Source of the DNA: Halobacillus massiliensis
GTDB lineage: Bacteria > Bacillota > Bacilli > Bacillales > Halobacillaceae
Direction of reading: 5' to 3'
Length of the DNA stretch: 64,000 bases
NCBI RefSeq assembly: GCF_900166625.1
Contig: NZ_LT800499.1
Location: 1,468,630 to 1,532,629, forward strand
The notes beneath the pieces were generated by a model. That model saw only the letters and a list, made by a program, of their open reading frames with translations, did not search any database and was not told the origin of the DNA. Below are positions 24,445 through 34,078 of this stretch, one piece after another. The translations under genes were made by a program, and so were the position numbers. Positions within the stretch are counted from its first letter, which is position 1; the number at the start of each line of letters is the position of its first letter.

Positions 24445-24645
24445 ATGTCTAATACTTATCCATGTAAAGTTTGCGGGCAAGTCCTAAAGCAAACAAAACA
24501 GCAAGAAAAAACGATAGCCCAGCTTGTTGAAATCATCGGTGCCCTTAACCGGAAAATTGCTGATCTTGATCAGCGCCAGGTGAAAATGGAACGGATAGTC
24601 GTTCCGGAGCTTTTTCCCCGCTCGACCTCCTCTGCCTCCTCTTAA
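24445..24645 (+). CDS. Small CxxC protein of unknown function
   Basis: I do not recognise this 66-residue protein. It has a strong Shine-Dalgarno (AAGGAGG, 24430-24436), an N-terminal YPCKVCGQ cysteine pair (residues 7-10) that could form half of a zinc site, a helical middle (residues 18-50) and a serine-rich tail. It is followed by its own terminator, so it is a separate unit between hpf and secA. A metal-binding or dimerising coiled-coil protein is possible. Confidence 0.65.
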   Translation: MSNTYPCKVCGQVLKQTKQQEKTIAQLVEIIGALNRKIADLDQRQVKMERIVVPELFPRSTSSASS

Positions 24646-24658
24646 ATCGCCTCCATCT

Positions 24659-24698
24659 GGGCAAGTAGTCTTCCCAGGATTACTTGTCCTCTTTTTTT
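24659..24698 (+). terminator. Terminator after the CxxC protein gene
   Basis: GGGCAAGTA pairs with TACTTGTCC across a 13-base loop, followed by CTTTTTTT. Confidence 0.8.
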
Positions 24699-24818
24699 AT
24701 CCTTGCGGGACTGATCCTGCTTTCCTGTTCTGTTGTCAGTAAGCCTCCCTTAGTGTTATGATTAGGAGTGGATTATACTATTCAACCGAAGATTTGGTAT
24801 GAAAGAGGAGCGGTTGCC

Positions 24819-27326
24819 ATGCTTGGAACCTTAAAGAAAATTTTTGGTGGAGAGAATCGCCAACTTAAAAATTTAGAGAAACTAGCAGAAAAAGTTGAAG
24901 AACTAGAAACAGATATAGAGAAGCTCTCTGATGATGGGCTTCGACAAAAAACAGAAGAGTTTAAGTCACGTTATGAAAAAGGGGAGACTCTTGATGATCT
25001 TCTTGTAGAAGCCTTTGCTGTTGTGAGAGAAGCATCTAAACGTGTTTTGAACATGCGTCCCTTTAAAGTACAGATTCTTGGAGCCATTGCACTCCACGAA
25101 GGAAACATTGCAGAAATGAAAACAGGTGAAGGTAAAACGTTAGCATCTACTATGCCTGCTTACTTAAATGCAATTACTGGAAAAGGCGTACACATTATTA
25201 CAGTTAACGATTACCTTGCCAGCCGTGATGCTACAGAGATGGGGCAGCTGTTTGAATTTCTCGGCTTAAAAGTCGGTTTGAATTTAAATGGAATGTCAAA
25301 GGATGAAAAGCGTGAAGCTTATCTTGCTGATATCACTTATGGTACGAACAATGAATTTGGTTTTGATTATTTAAGAGATAACATGGTCTTATATAAAGAA
25401 CAAATGGTACAGCGTCCTCTTCATTTCGCTATTATTGATGAGGTCGATTCAATTTTAATTGATGAAGCACGTACCCCTCTGATCATTTCCGGAACGGCCT
25501 CTAAATCCGCTGACCTTTATCAGTCAGCAAACTCTTTCGTTCGTTTACTGGAAAGAGATGATGAGTTTACGTATGATGAAAAAACAAAAAACGTACAGCT
25601 TACTGAAGAAGGGATCAATAAGGCTGAGAAGTTCTTTAAAATTGAAAACTTGTTTGATCTATCAAATGTGACACTGATTCATCATATTAATCAGGCATTA
25701 AAAGCCCATACAACAATGCAGCGAGACACAGATTATGTAATAGAGGAAGGCGAGGTCGTTATCGTCGATCAGTTTACGGGTCGATTAATGAAAGGCCGCC
25801 GATACAGTGACGGTCTGCACCAGGCAATCGAAGCAAAAGAAGGACTGCCTATTCAAAATGAAAGCATGACTCTAGCTTCTATTACGTTCCAAAACCTTTT
25901 CCGTATGTATGAAAAGCTGTCCGGAATGACGGGTACAGCAAAAACGGAAGAAGAGGAATTCTTAAATATCTACAACATGCGGGTAATTACCATTCCCACA
26001 AACAGAGAGATTATCCGTGACGATAAACCAGACCTTGTTTATAAAACGATGGATGGAAAGTTCAAAGCCGTCGTAGAGGATATTAAAGAACGTTATCAAA
26101 AAGGACAGCCGGTGCTAGTCGGTACGGTAGCCGTTGAAACTTCCGAGATTATTTCGCGATATTTAACGAAAGCGAAAGTGCCTCATAATGTATTGAATGC
26201 GAAAAACCACTTCCGTGAAGCTGAAATTATAGAGAATGCCGGTCAAAAAGGAGCAGTTACGATTGCGACCAACATGGCCGGCCGTGGGACGGATATTAAG
26301 CTCGGTGAAGAGGTGAAAGATCTGGGCGGTCTTGCCGTCATTGGGACAGAGCGTCATGAATCACGCCGGATCGATAATCAGCTGCGTGGACGTTCCGGTC
26401 GTCAGGGAGACCCGGGTATGTCTCAATTCTACCTTGCGACAGATGATGAACTAATGCGTCGATTTGCATCTGATAATATGCGCAATATGATGGAGAGACT
26501 TGGAATGGACGACTCTCAGCCGATTGAAAGTAAGATGATTTCACGAGCAGTAGAGTCTGCCCAAAAACGTGTGGAAGGTAACAACTTTGATGCTCGTAAA
26601 ACCGTTCTTTCTTATGATGACGTACTTCGACAGCAGCGTGAAGTTATCTACAAACAGCGGTTCGAAGTTCTGGATTCTGAGAACTTACGCGAAATCGTTG
26701 AACAGATGATTAAGAGTACAGTAAATCAGACAGTAATGGCACACACTCAGGAAGAACTGGATGAGGACTGGAACTTAGAAGCGATTGTAGATTACTTGAA
26801 AGCCAACCTGCTTGAAGAGGGTGATATCACAGTTGAAGATCTCAAAGGCAAAGATCCAGAAGAGATGGAAGAATTAATTTTACAAAAAGTTAAAGAACGC
26901 TACGATGAAAAAGAAGCAGAACTCTCAGAGGATCAAATGCGTGAATTTGAAAAAGTCATTCTTCTGCGAACCGTCGATCAGAAGTGGATGGATCACATTG
27001 ATCAAATGGACCAGCTGAGACAAGGAATCCACCTGCGGGCTTACGGGCAGAATGATCCGCTTCGTGAATATCAGTTCGAAGGATTTAATATGTTTGAAAA
27101 AATGGTAGCTTCTATTGATGAAGAGGTAGCTAAATATGTCATGAAAGCCCAAATCCGCAACAACCTGCAGCGGCAGGAAGTAGCAAAAGGCGCCACCGCT
27201 GTATCAGGCGGCCAGGAGAGCAAACAGCCAAAGAAAAAGACGCCTTTCGTGAAGAAGGATTCCGTGGGACGTAATGACCCATGCCCATGCGGAAGCGGTA
27301 AAAAGTATAAGAATTGTCATGGTTAA
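24819..27326 (+). CDS. secA: Preprotein translocase ATPase SecA
   Basis: SecA drives secretory proteins through SecYEG. ATG 24819 after AGAGGAG gives 835 residues, the usual Firmicute length; the longer frame upstream lacks a Shine-Dalgarno. Seen in order are [19 protein letters not shown] (Walker A), the [19 protein letters not shown] box, [11 protein letters not shown] in the second nucleotide fold, the scaffold and wing regions, and the C-terminal zinc motif [17 protein letters not shown] that binds SecB or lipids in relatives. prfB follows, as in B. subtilis. Confidence 0.97.
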   Translation: MLGTLKKIFGGENRQLKNLEKLAEKVEELETDIEKLSDDGLRQKTEEFKSRYEKGETLDDLLVEAFAVVREASKRVLNMRPFKVQILGAIALHEGNIAEMKTGEGKTLASTMPAYLNAITGKGVHIITVNDYLASRDATEMGQLFEFLGLKVGLNLNGMSKDEKREAYLADITYGTNNEFGFDYLRDNMVLYKEQMVQRPLHFAIIDEVDSILIDEARTPLIISGTASKSADLYQSANSFVRLLERDDEFTYDEKTKNVQLTEEGINKAEKFFKIENLFDLSNVTLIHHINQALKAHTTMQRDTDYVIEEGEVVIVDQFTGRLMKGRRYSDGLHQAIEAKEGLPIQNESMTLASITFQNLFRMYEKLSGMTGTAKTEEEEFLNIYNMRVITIPTNREIIRDDKPDLVYKTMDGKFKAVVEDIKERYQKGQPVLVGTVAVETSEIISRYLTKAKVPHNVLNAKNHFREAEIIENAGQKGAVTIATNMAGRGTDIKLGEEVKDLGGLAVIGTERHESRRIDNQLRGRSGRQGDPGMSQFYLATDDELMRRFASDNMRNMMERLGMDDSQPIESKMISRAVESAQKRVEGNNFDARKTVLSYDDVLRQQREVIYKQRFEVLDSENLREIVEQMIKSTVNQTVMAHTQEELDEDWNLEAIVDYLKANLLEEGDITVEDLKGKDPEEMEELILQKVKERYDEKEAELSEDQMREFEKVILLRTVDQKWMDHIDQMDQLRQGIHLRAYGQNDPLREYQFEGFNMFEKMVASIDEEVAKYVMKAQIRNNLQRQEVAKGATAVSGGQESKQPKKKTPFVKKDSVGRNDPCPCGSGKKYKNCHG

Positions 27327-27398
27327 GAAAGGAGAGAGGCACTCTTACACAGAGTGTCTTCCCTTATGTTTTTAGAAGAATATTAGGAGTGATTGGAT

Positions 27399-28500
27399 AT
27401 GGATATGGCAGAAATTCGCCACGAGTTAGACAATTCAGCTAAGCGATTAGCGGACTTCAGGGGGTCTCTTTGACGTCGAACAAAAGAAAACCAGGATCGC
27501 TGAACTCGAAGAGGAAATGACGGAGCCGGGATTTTGGGATAGCCAGGACACCGCTCAAAAGGTTATTAATGAAGTAAATAGTTTGAAATCCCTTGTCCAT
27601 ACGCTTGAAGAGCATGAAGAAACTCATGAAAATCTTGAAGTTTCTTATGAGCTTGTAAAAGAAGAAAACGATGCAGATCTTTTAGAAGAGCTTGTTGAAG
27701 AAATTCAACAACTTGTAGAGAAACTGGATAATTTTGAACTGTCTTTACTACTAAGTGAAGCTTATGATAAAAACAATGCGATCCTTGAACTGCATCCCGG
27801 TGCCGGCGGAACAGAGTCCCAGGACTGGGCAAGCATGCTGCTTCGTATGTATACACGCTGGGCTGAAAAGCGAGGGTTCTCTGTAGCTACTCTTGATTAC
27901 CTTCCTGGAGAGGAAGCCGGCGTGAAAAGTGTAACATTGATGGTTAAAGGTCATAATGCCTATGGTTACCTAAAGGCTGAAAAAGGAGTTCATCGACTCG
28001 TTAGAATATCTCCATTTGACTCGTCTGGCCGCCGTCATACTTCCTTCGTATCCTGTGAGGTCATGCCGGAATTCAATGATGAAGTTGAGATTGATGTGCG
28101 CACCGAAGATTTAAAAATTGATACGTATCGTTCAAGTGGTGCAGGCGGACAGCACGTTAACACGACTGATTCTGCTGTTCGTATTACTCACTTGCCGACA
28201 AACACGATTGTGACGTGTCAATCGGAACGGTCCCAGATTAAGAACCGCGAACAGGCCATGAAGATGCTTAAATCCAAGCTTTACCAGCTGGAGATTGAAC
28301 GACAGCAGGCACAGCTTGATGATATCCGTGGGGAACAGAAGGAAATTGGCTGGGGGAGTCAAATCCGCTCCTATGTCTTCCACCCTTATTCTATGGTGAA
28401 AGATCATCGTACGAATGTAGAGAATGGAAATACTCAGGCTGTAATGGATGGGGAACTTGATAAGTTTATTAACGCCTATCTTCGTTCTCAAATGAACTAA
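27399..28500 (+). CDS. prfB: Peptide chain release factor 2, made by programmed +1 frameshift
   Basis: RF2 reads UGA and UAA. The first 24 codons run from ATG 27399 (after TAGGAG) to CTT, then TGA at 27471-27473. The site CTT-TGA-C is preceded by the Shine-Dalgarno-like AGGGGG (27459-27464), the classical autoregulatory signal: low RF2 lets the ribosome slip +1 and continue from GAC at 27472. The full product is 366 residues. Diagnostic motifs are [13 protein letters not shown], the GGQ peptide-release loop in [19 protein letters not shown] and the SPF-type tripeptide in [16 protein letters not shown]. Confidence 0.97.
27459..27474 (+). promoter_or_regulatory. prfB +1 frameshift site
   Basis: AGGGGG, a three-base spacer, then CTTTGAC: internal Shine-Dalgarno, slippery CTT and UGA stop with a following C, all at canonical spacing. 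Confidence 0.96.
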
Positions 28501-28522
28501 GATCCTCTATACTAGTAAAAAT

Positions 28523-28570
28523 AGAAAAAGAGGAGGAAACCCTTCGGTTTCCTCCTCTTTTTCTGTTTTT
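28523..28570. terminator. Bidirectional terminator between prfB and the WYL regulator
   Basis: AGAAAAAGAGGAGGAAACC (28523-28541) pairs perfectly with its complement at 28546-28564, flanked by T and A runs on both sides. Confidence 0.88.
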
Positions 28571-28588
28571 CTTACAAAGGCTTAGAAT

Positions 28589-29530
28589 CTAAGTCTTGTA
28601 ATGCTGCAGTACTTCATCAGCTAATGTACATATGCGATTTACCATTTCAACAGGCTTCACCACTTTAGCCGCTGTTCCTAATTGGTAAAAGTAATGGGAG
28701 ACATATTCTATTTCATTACGGTCAATTTTTGTATCAATATAGCCTTCATCTTCATTTATTATCTCTATATATGGTTCCAGCCAGGACTGGCTTTTGCATT
28801 GGCGGAGTCCTTCCCCAGTTAATTCTACGTATAGAGGTGTGGAGAATGTTTTTTCATTTAAATGGCTAGTCAACCAATCATGGAGCGTAATATTAGGATC
28901 ATAATGTTTATTTAACCTGCGGAACGATTGAATGCGGTCTGCACGGAATACTCTTATGGCACAGTGTTCCATATCGAAGGCGGGCACATACCAGAAACCA
29001 TTATATGCATACATACCAATAGGTGATATCTTTCTAGGGGCTATCCCTGTTTTTGAGTAATATTGAATGCCCACTATTTGCTTATTTATAGCTGCTTCAA
29101 TGATTTTCTTTAAATAGGGGGAGTCTGCCCCTCTTTTTATGTTCCAAAAAGTTAATACGGAAGAAAGTTGAGTCATTTTCTTTCTAGTATCAGCTGGGAG
29201 AGATGAATAAAGTTTATCGGAGACATATTTAATATCAACATCGAAGGGAAGAGAATGGTAGTATTTTAAAGATTCAAATGCAAAAAAGATAGAGAAGGCT
29301 TCGCTTTCGTTAAAAAGAATGGGAGGCAGAACCCGGTTGTCCAATACACGGTAGCCTCCGTTGCGCCCAGGCTCTGTATAGAGAGGAACACCGATCTCTC
29401 CTATTTCTGAAAGGTAGCGATGAGCTGTTCGCAAGGAAACATTGAATTCGTAAGCGATATCTTGAGCGGTAAATTTCCGTTTTGCATTTACGTAGACAAT
29501 GAGATCGAATAGCAATTTAGTTTTAGACAT
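28589..29530 (-). CDS. HTH/WYL-domain transcriptional regulator (YafY-like)
   Basis: The 313-residue protein has an N-terminal HTH_11-type winged helix (KRKFTAQDIAYEFNVSLRTAHRYLSEI, about 15-45, followed by YTEPGRNGGYRVLDNRVLPPILFNESEA) and a central WYL domain (about 140-215, with NGFWYVPAFDMEHCAIRVFRADRI). WYL domains bind ligands, in some cases nucleic acids. The gene is divergent from an oxidoreductase gene, with a 14-bp palindrome between them, so it probably regulates that gene and itself. Not part of the B. subtilis order here. Confidence 0.88.
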   Translation of the reverse strand: MSKTKLLFDLIVYVNAKRKFTAQDIAYEFNVSLRTAHRYLSEIGEIGVPLYTEPGRNGGYRVLDNRVLPPILFNESEAFSIFFAFESLKYYHSLPFDVDIKYVSDKLYSSLPADTRKKMTQLSSVLTFWNIKRGADSPYLKKIIEAAINKQIVGIQYYSKTGIAPRKISPIGMYAYNGFWYVPAFDMEHCAIRVFRADRIQSFRRLNKHYDPNITLHDWLTSHLNEKTFSTPLYVELTGEGLRQCKSQSWLEPYIEIINEDEGYIDTKIDRNEIEYVSHYFYQLGTAAKVVKPVEMVNRICTLADEVLQHYKT

Positions 29531-29549
29531 AAATCTCCCTCCTTTTTTG

Positions 29550-29582
29550 ATAATAACATGTCAATTCCTGACATGTTATTAT
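29550..29582. promoter_or_regulatory. Operator palindrome between the WYL regulator and oxidoreductase genes
   Basis: A perfect 14-bp inverted repeat, 29550-29563 (ATAATAACATGTCA) with 29569-29582 (TGACATGTTATTAT), separated by five bases. It lies 19 bases from one start codon and 40 from the other, the expected place for the WYL regulator to bind. Confidence 0.7.
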
Positions 29583-29622
29583 GTTAAATTTTTAATAGAA
29601 AATAACTTAAGGAGGAGTTACC

Positions 29623-30597
29623 GTGGAAGTGTCCTCAAGAACAATGAATGCAGCAATTCTTCATCGTTTTGGCGGTTGTCATGAATTGTTATACCAGGAA
29701 ACGTTTATACCTGACATTGGACCACAGGAGGTATTAATTGAAGTTGCCTTCGCCGGGGTTGGTGAATGGGATGCGTTTGAACGACAAGGCGGATATGCCG
29801 AAATGCTTCATATGGATCCCGAATTCCCTTATATTCTTGGTTCTGAAGGATCGGGTACGGTTATTGCTATTGGAGAGGAAGTAACCGGTGTAAAGGAAGG
29901 AGATCAAGTCTATGCCCCAGCCTTCTTAAACCCAAAGGGAGGGTTTTACGCGGAATATACGGTTGTTGAAGCCGAGTATGTTACTCCAATACCGGTAGAA
30001 TTAACAAGACTGGAGGCTGCGGCTATTTCCGGCGTAGGATTGACTGCATTACGGGGACTGGAGGATGTTTTGCATTTAAGAAAAGGAGAATCCATAATGA
30101 TCTTCGGTGCCAGTGGAGGAGTGGGCCATATCGCCGTGCAGCTGGCAAAAGCAATGGGGGCGCGCGTATTTGCAGTTGCTTCCGGAGAGGACGGAGTTGC
30201 TATAGTAAAAAAACTTGGTTGTGATATGGTGGTAAATGGTAAGAGTGAGAATATTACATCCCAGGCTAGAGGTTATATGCCGTGTGGATTCGATGCAGCT
30301 CTTTTTACTGCAGGTGGTACAAAGGCTGATAGCGCTGTGAATTGTCTCCGTAAAGGCGGAAGGATCGCTTATCCTAATGGAATATTCCCTGAACTCCGAC
30401 TTCCTGAAGGAATGACAGCAGCTGGTTATAATGCCGATCCGGACCGCGAGATCATCGTACGTCTTCTGACTTATATCATAAGATTCGACTTATTTGTTCA
30501 TATTAGTTATATGTTTCCTTTAAAAGAGGCAGATAAGGCTCATAAAATGCTAAAAAAACATTATGTGGGGAAAATTTGTTTGGAAATAAATCCTTGA
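29623..30597 (+). CDS. MDR-family NAD(P)H quinone oxidoreductase / zinc-less alcohol dehydrogenase
   Basis: The 324-residue protein starts at GTG 29623, seven bases after AAGGAGG. An N-terminal GroES-like domain (GSEGSGTVIAIGEEVTGVKEGDQVY) and a Rossmann fold with SIMIFGASGGVGHIAVQLAKAMGARV bind NAD(P)H. The cysteine ligands of structural and catalytic zinc are lacking, placing it with quinone-oxidoreductase or crotonyl-reductase-like members. The divergent WYL regulator suggests induction by an electrophile or similar signal. The substrate is unknown. Confidence 0.85.
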   Translation: MEVSSRTMNAAILHRFGGCHELLYQETFIPDIGPQEVLIEVAFAGVGEWDAFERQGGYAEMLHMDPEFPYILGSEGSGTVIAIGEEVTGVKEGDQVYAPAFLNPKGGFYAEYTVVEAEYVTPIPVELTRLEAAAISGVGLTALRGLEDVLHLRKGESIMIFGASGGVGHIAVQLAKAMGARVFAVASGEDGVAIVKKLGCDMVVNGKSENITSQARGYMPCGFDAALFTAGGTKADSAVNCLRKGGRIAYPNGIFPELRLPEGMTAAGYNADPDREIIVRLLTYIIRFDLFVHISYMFPLKEADKAHKMLKKHYVGKICLEINP

Positions 30598-30728
30598 AAA
30601 CCTCTCCTTCGATGTCTTAACTACTTTTATCAGGGCCTGCTCTTTCTTAGTGTGACGGTAAGTTCTGTCTATTCCACATTATTTTTGCTATTCTAAGAAT
30701 AAAGACTAATGGAAAGGCTGGAAGACAA

Positions 30729-31607
30729 ATGACCGTAAAAAAAGCAATTATTCCTGCAGCTGGACTAGGCACACGTTTCCTTCCCGCTACGAAAGCCATG
30801 CCTAAGGAAATGCTTCCTATTGTAGATAAGCCAACGATTCAATATATAGTAGAAGAAGCGATCGCCTCAGGCATAGAGGATATTATTATCGTGACCGGGA
30901 AAGGTAAGCGGGCCATTGAAGATCATTTTGACCATGCTTTTGAGCTTGAAGATAATTTATATAAAAAAGAAAAATTTGAACTCCTCGAAAAGGTAAAACA
31001 GCCGGGAGCTGTAGATATTCATTATATCCGGCAGAAGGAACCGAAAGGGCTGGGCCATGCTGTCTGGTGTGCGAGGAAATTTATCGGAGATGAACCTTTC
31101 GCCGTTCTGCTCGGAGATGATATTGTAGAAGCAGACAAGCCATGCTTAAGACAGCTGATTGATCAATATGAGGAGACTCAATCATCAATTATTGGAATTA
31201 AGCAGGTTCCTGAAGAGGATACTTCACGCTATGGTATTATCGCCCCGGCTTATCAGGAAGGCCGGCGCTATCAGGTGGAACATTTTGTTGAAAAGCCTAG
31301 AAGAGGTGAGGCTCCCTCCAACCTGGCAATAATCGGCCGCTACATTTTAACACCAGGGATTATGGAGCTGCTTGATAATCAGGAAGCGGGCGCTGGTAAT
31401 GAGGTTCAGCTAACGGATGCTATTGAAAGGCTGAACCAAATAGAGGCGGTATACGGATACGAATTTGAAGGGGAACGCTATGATGTAGGTGATCAGCTCG
31501 GATTTATAGAGACAACGCTAGCTATCGCTCTTAACCGAGATGATGTAAAAGAAGATGTTAGGAAGCTGATCAAAAGATTAGCTGCAGAAAACACATCACT
31601 TAAATAA
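30729..31607 (+). CDS. galU: UTP-glucose-1-phosphate uridylyltransferase
   Basis: The enzyme makes UDP-glucose for teichoic acid glucosylation, glycolipid anchors and exopolysaccharide. This 292-residue protein has the nucleotidyltransferase start [22 protein letters not shown] with the catalytic Arg and Lys, the [10 protein letters not shown] metal/uridine loop and the [11 protein letters not shown] and [14 protein letters not shown] segments. Called gtaB in B. subtilis. AAAGG lies eight to nine bases upstream of the ATG. It is a single gene with no partner in its orientation. Confidence 0.95.
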   Translation: MTVKKAIIPAAGLGTRFLPATKAMPKEMLPIVDKPTIQYIVEEAIASGIEDIIIVTGKGKRAIEDHFDHAFELEDNLYKKEKFELLEKVKQPGAVDIHYIRQKEPKGLGHAVWCARKFIGDEPFAVLLGDDIVEADKPCLRQLIDQYEETQSSIIGIKQVPEEDTSRYGIIAPAYQEGRRYQVEHFVEKPRRGEAPSNLAIIGRYILTPGIMELLDNQEAGAGNEVQLTDAIERLNQIEAVYGYEFEGERYDVGDQLGFIETTLAIALNRDDVKEDVRKLIKRLAAENTSLK

Positions 31608-31708
31608 CCTTTAACGAATTAATACGTTATCATGCTCTCGTTTACACGTCATTAGCCGAGTGGTATACTCCTATCGGTAGTTTAACGGATGGAAGGAGAT
31701 CGCTCGTC

Positions 31709-32581
31709 ATGATGATGGCTAAAAAATATAGAAGGGAACCGCTGCCTCCACTTGTACGCCATACTATTGAATATGGACTTGTCATTTTAGGTTCCTTTTT
31801 TGTTGCGCTTGCATTTAATGTTTTCTTACTGTCGAACAATATTGCTTCGGGCGGTGTGGCAGGTATCAGTACAATAACAAAGGGTGTATTCGGCTGGGAA
31901 CCCGGAGTGGTGCAGTGGGTGCTGAATGTTCCTTTGTTTATTACTGGTGTTATTATACTTGGGAAAAATTTCGGTATGAAATCATTTGTTGGTACAATGG
32001 TTCTTCCGCTTTTTGTATTACTCACAAGCAGCCTTTCTCCTGCTACTCCTGATCCGTTGCTTGGTGCCATATTTGGTGGTATGGGAGTCGGACTGGGACT
32101 TGGAATTGTATTTCGTGGGAGGGCTTCAACGGGAGGTATAGACTTAGCAGCACAGGTATTACATAAGTTTACGCACTTGCCGCTTGGAGTCAGTGTAGCT
32201 CTCTTTGACGGCCTCATCGTCATAACTTCAGCACTTGTGTTCTCGCTTGAAGAAGGGCTCTATGCATTAATCGGATTGTTTGCTACAAGCCGTACTATAG
32301 ATTTTGTTCAGGTGGGTTTAAACACTTCTAAAAACGTGATGATCATCACGGAAAATTTAGAAGAAACGAGGCAAACAATTCTTGAAAAAATTGATCGAGG
32401 AGTTACCGTTCTTGAAGGTTCTGGCGGTTACACGGATGAAAAGCGGAAAGTCATTATGTGTGTCGTTCAGCAAAATGAATTCATCAAATTGACACAAACG
32501 GTAAAACGAATTGATCCAGGGGCATTTGTCGTAGCTATGAACGCAACAGAGGTTCTCGGCGAGGGTTTTAAAATGCCGTAA
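31709..32581 (+). CDS. yvjA: YitT-family membrane protein YvjA
   Basis: The 290-residue protein has five to six membrane segments in two DUF161 units (about 20-200; FVALAFNVFLLSNNIASGGVAGIS, then FRGRASTGGIDLAAQVLHKF) and a C-terminal cytoplasmic DUF2179 domain (about 210-285; RGVTVLEGSGGYTDEKRKVIMCVV). The family has no settled role. Three ATG codons stand at the start (31709, 31712, 31715) after AAGGAG. The gene before cccB in B. subtilis is yvjA, of the same family. Confidence 0.85.
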   Translation: MMMAKKYRREPLPPLVRHTIEYGLVILGSFFVALAFNVFLLSNNIASGGVAGISTITKGVFGWEPGVVQWVLNVPLFITGVIILGKNFGMKSFVGTMVLPLFVLLTSSLSPATPDPLLGAIFGGMGVGLGLGIVFRGRASTGGIDLAAQVLHKFTHLPLGVSVALFDGLIVITSALVFSLEEGLYALIGLFATSRTIDFVQVGLNTSKNVMIITENLEETRQTILEKIDRGVTVLEGSGGYTDEKRKVIMCVVQQNEFIKLTQTVKRIDPGAFVVAMNATEVLGEGFKMP

Positions 32582-32641
32582 GTGGGTTATACTAATTACA
32601 TCCATTTTTTGAAAAAAACGTAATGGTGAGGTGTATGTACA

Positions 32642-32992
32642 ATGAAAAAGTGGTTATTGACTCTTTTATTTGGAGGAACTCTTGTTCTTAGCGCCTGTGG
32701 TGGTGGCGGTGACGAGGGGGCTGAAGATGCCGGCGACGGCGGAGATAACGGCGGAGGAACTGAAGAAGTTGACACAGCCGCTGCGGAACAGACGTATGAG
32801 CAAACCTGTGCAAGCTGTCACGGTGGAGACATGGAAGGCAATGTCGGACCGGCTTTAACGGATGTAGGATCAAATTATTCGGCTGATGAAGTCTCCCAGA
32901 TTATTCAGAATGGAAAAGGCTCTATGCCAGCTCAGAATGTAGAACCTCAGGATGCTGATAACTTAGCTCAGTGGTTGACTTCTAAGGAATAG
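32642..32992 (+). CDS. cccB: Cytochrome c-551 lipoprotein CccB
   Basis: The 116-residue protein has a lipoprotein signal (KWLLTLLFGGTLVLSAC, lipobox cysteine at residue 19), an acidic glycine-rich linker (about 20-50) and a small class I cytochrome c domain with the haem motif CASCH (about 56-60) and the distal methionine in GSMPAQ. It carries electrons on the outer face of the membrane, probably to a cytochrome c oxidase. The very acidic linker fits a salt-adapted host. Confidence 0.94.
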   Translation: MKKWLLTLLFGGTLVLSACGGGGDEGAEDAGDGGDNGGGTEEVDTAAAEQTYEQTCASCHGGDMEGNVGPALTDVGSNYSADEVSQIIQNGKGSMPAQNVEPQDADNLAQWLTSKE

Positions 32993-33003
32993 CGGTAATA
33001 CTT

Positions 33004-33036
33004 AAACCTGGTTTGTAAATAACCAGGTTTTTTTAT
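33004..33036 (+). terminator. Terminator of cccB
   Basis: AAACCTGGTT (33004-33013) pairs with AACCAGGTTT (33021-33030) and runs into T. Confidence 0.85.
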
Positions 33037-33391
33037 GTTTTCAAGATAGGTCTTTTGACCTGTTTTTGGCTTATTTCAAGATTTCACGAACTTAAATTTT
33101 AGTAAAACCACCTGCAGTAACTTCTGATATTTAAAAAGCAGAAAATGAGAATTACATTTAGTTAAATAAGTGAATTCAAGAGTTTTGAATCGGTTTAATT
33201 CAAAAGGGAAATTGCGAATTTTGTCGAAATGATAGAGGAGCATAAAACTTTTGAAATGAAAATGTAATATATTTTTGTCTTAAAAACTCGAAATCAGATG
33301 TTATAATGTACGAGGACTTAAGGGGTCAATTCAGAAATTAAAGGATTACAACATAGATGAAAAACAACAAAGGAGTATGGGTGATTACTAT
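33037..33391 (+). promoter_or_regulatory. AT-rich ftsE upstream region with extended -10 promoter
   Basis: This 355-base stretch has no gene. The only clear signal is TGTTATAAT (33299-33307), an extended -10, with no good -35. The rest is AT-rich sequence in which I see no hairpin of note. Confidence 0.45.
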
Positions 33392-34078
33392 ATGATTGAG
33401 ATGAAGGGTGTGTATAAGACTTACCCAAATGGTGTTACTGCTTTGAATGGGATAGATGTACATATTGCGGATGGAGAATTTGTATATGTAGTTGGTCCCA
33501 GCGGTGCGGGGAAGTCGACATTTACAAGATTGATGTTCAGGGAAGAGAAGCCGTCTAAAGGTACTGTGAAAATTAATAAATATAACCTTTCCACATTAAA
33601 AGAACGAAAAGTCCCTCAGCTTCGCCGTAATATCGGTGTGGTCTATCAGGATTTTCGTTTACTTCCAAGAATGACAGTATATGAAAACGTCGCATTTGCT
33701 TTAGAGGTTATTGAAGAATCTCCAAACCAAATTCGACGTCGTGTCATGGATGTGTTGGAGCAGGTACGCTTAAAAAATAAAGCCCGCTTCATACCTGATG
33801 AATTATCAGGAGGAGAACAGCAGCGGGTCTCGATTGCAAGAGCAATTGCCAACCATCCGAAGCTGTTAATAGCTGATGAGCCGACAGGCAATCTGGATCC
33901 GGATACGTCATGGGAAATTATGCACATCTTAGAAGAAATTAATGCAAAAGGGACTACAGTACTTATGGCTACCCACAGCCAGGAGATTGTAAACACGATT
34001 CGCAGACGTGTAATTGCGATTGAGGATGGCCAGATTGTACGTGATGAAGCACGGGGGGAGTATGGATATGAAACTTAG
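33392..34078 (+). CDS. ftsE: Cell-division ABC ATPase FtsE
   Basis: FtsE powers FtsX to activate a peptidoglycan hydrolase. ATG 33392 (reading MIEMKGVYKTYPNG, as in relatives) follows GGTGAT; the upstream ATG 33377 is only one base from AGGAG and is less likely. The 228-residue ATPase has Walker A GPSGAGKST, signature LSGGEQQRVSIARAI and Walker B LLIADEPTGNLDP. It overlaps ftsX by 11 bases. Confidence 0.95.
   Translation: MIEMKGVYKTYPNGVTALNGIDVHIADGEFVYVVGPSGAGKSTFTRLMFREEKPSKGTVKINKYNLSTLKERKVPQLRRNIGVVYQDFRLLPRMTVYENVAFALEVIEESPNQIRRRVMDVLEQVRLKNKARFIPDELSGGEQQRVSIARAIANHPKLLIADEPTGNLDPDTSWEIMHILEEINAKGTTVLMATHSQEIVNTIRRRVIAIEDGQIVRDEARGEYGYET

Noticed and set aside
27399-27473. prfB looks like a pseudogene with an in-frame TGA at codon 25
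   Set aside because: The TGA is part of the canonical AGGGGG...CTTTGAC programmed frameshift site; the gene is intact.
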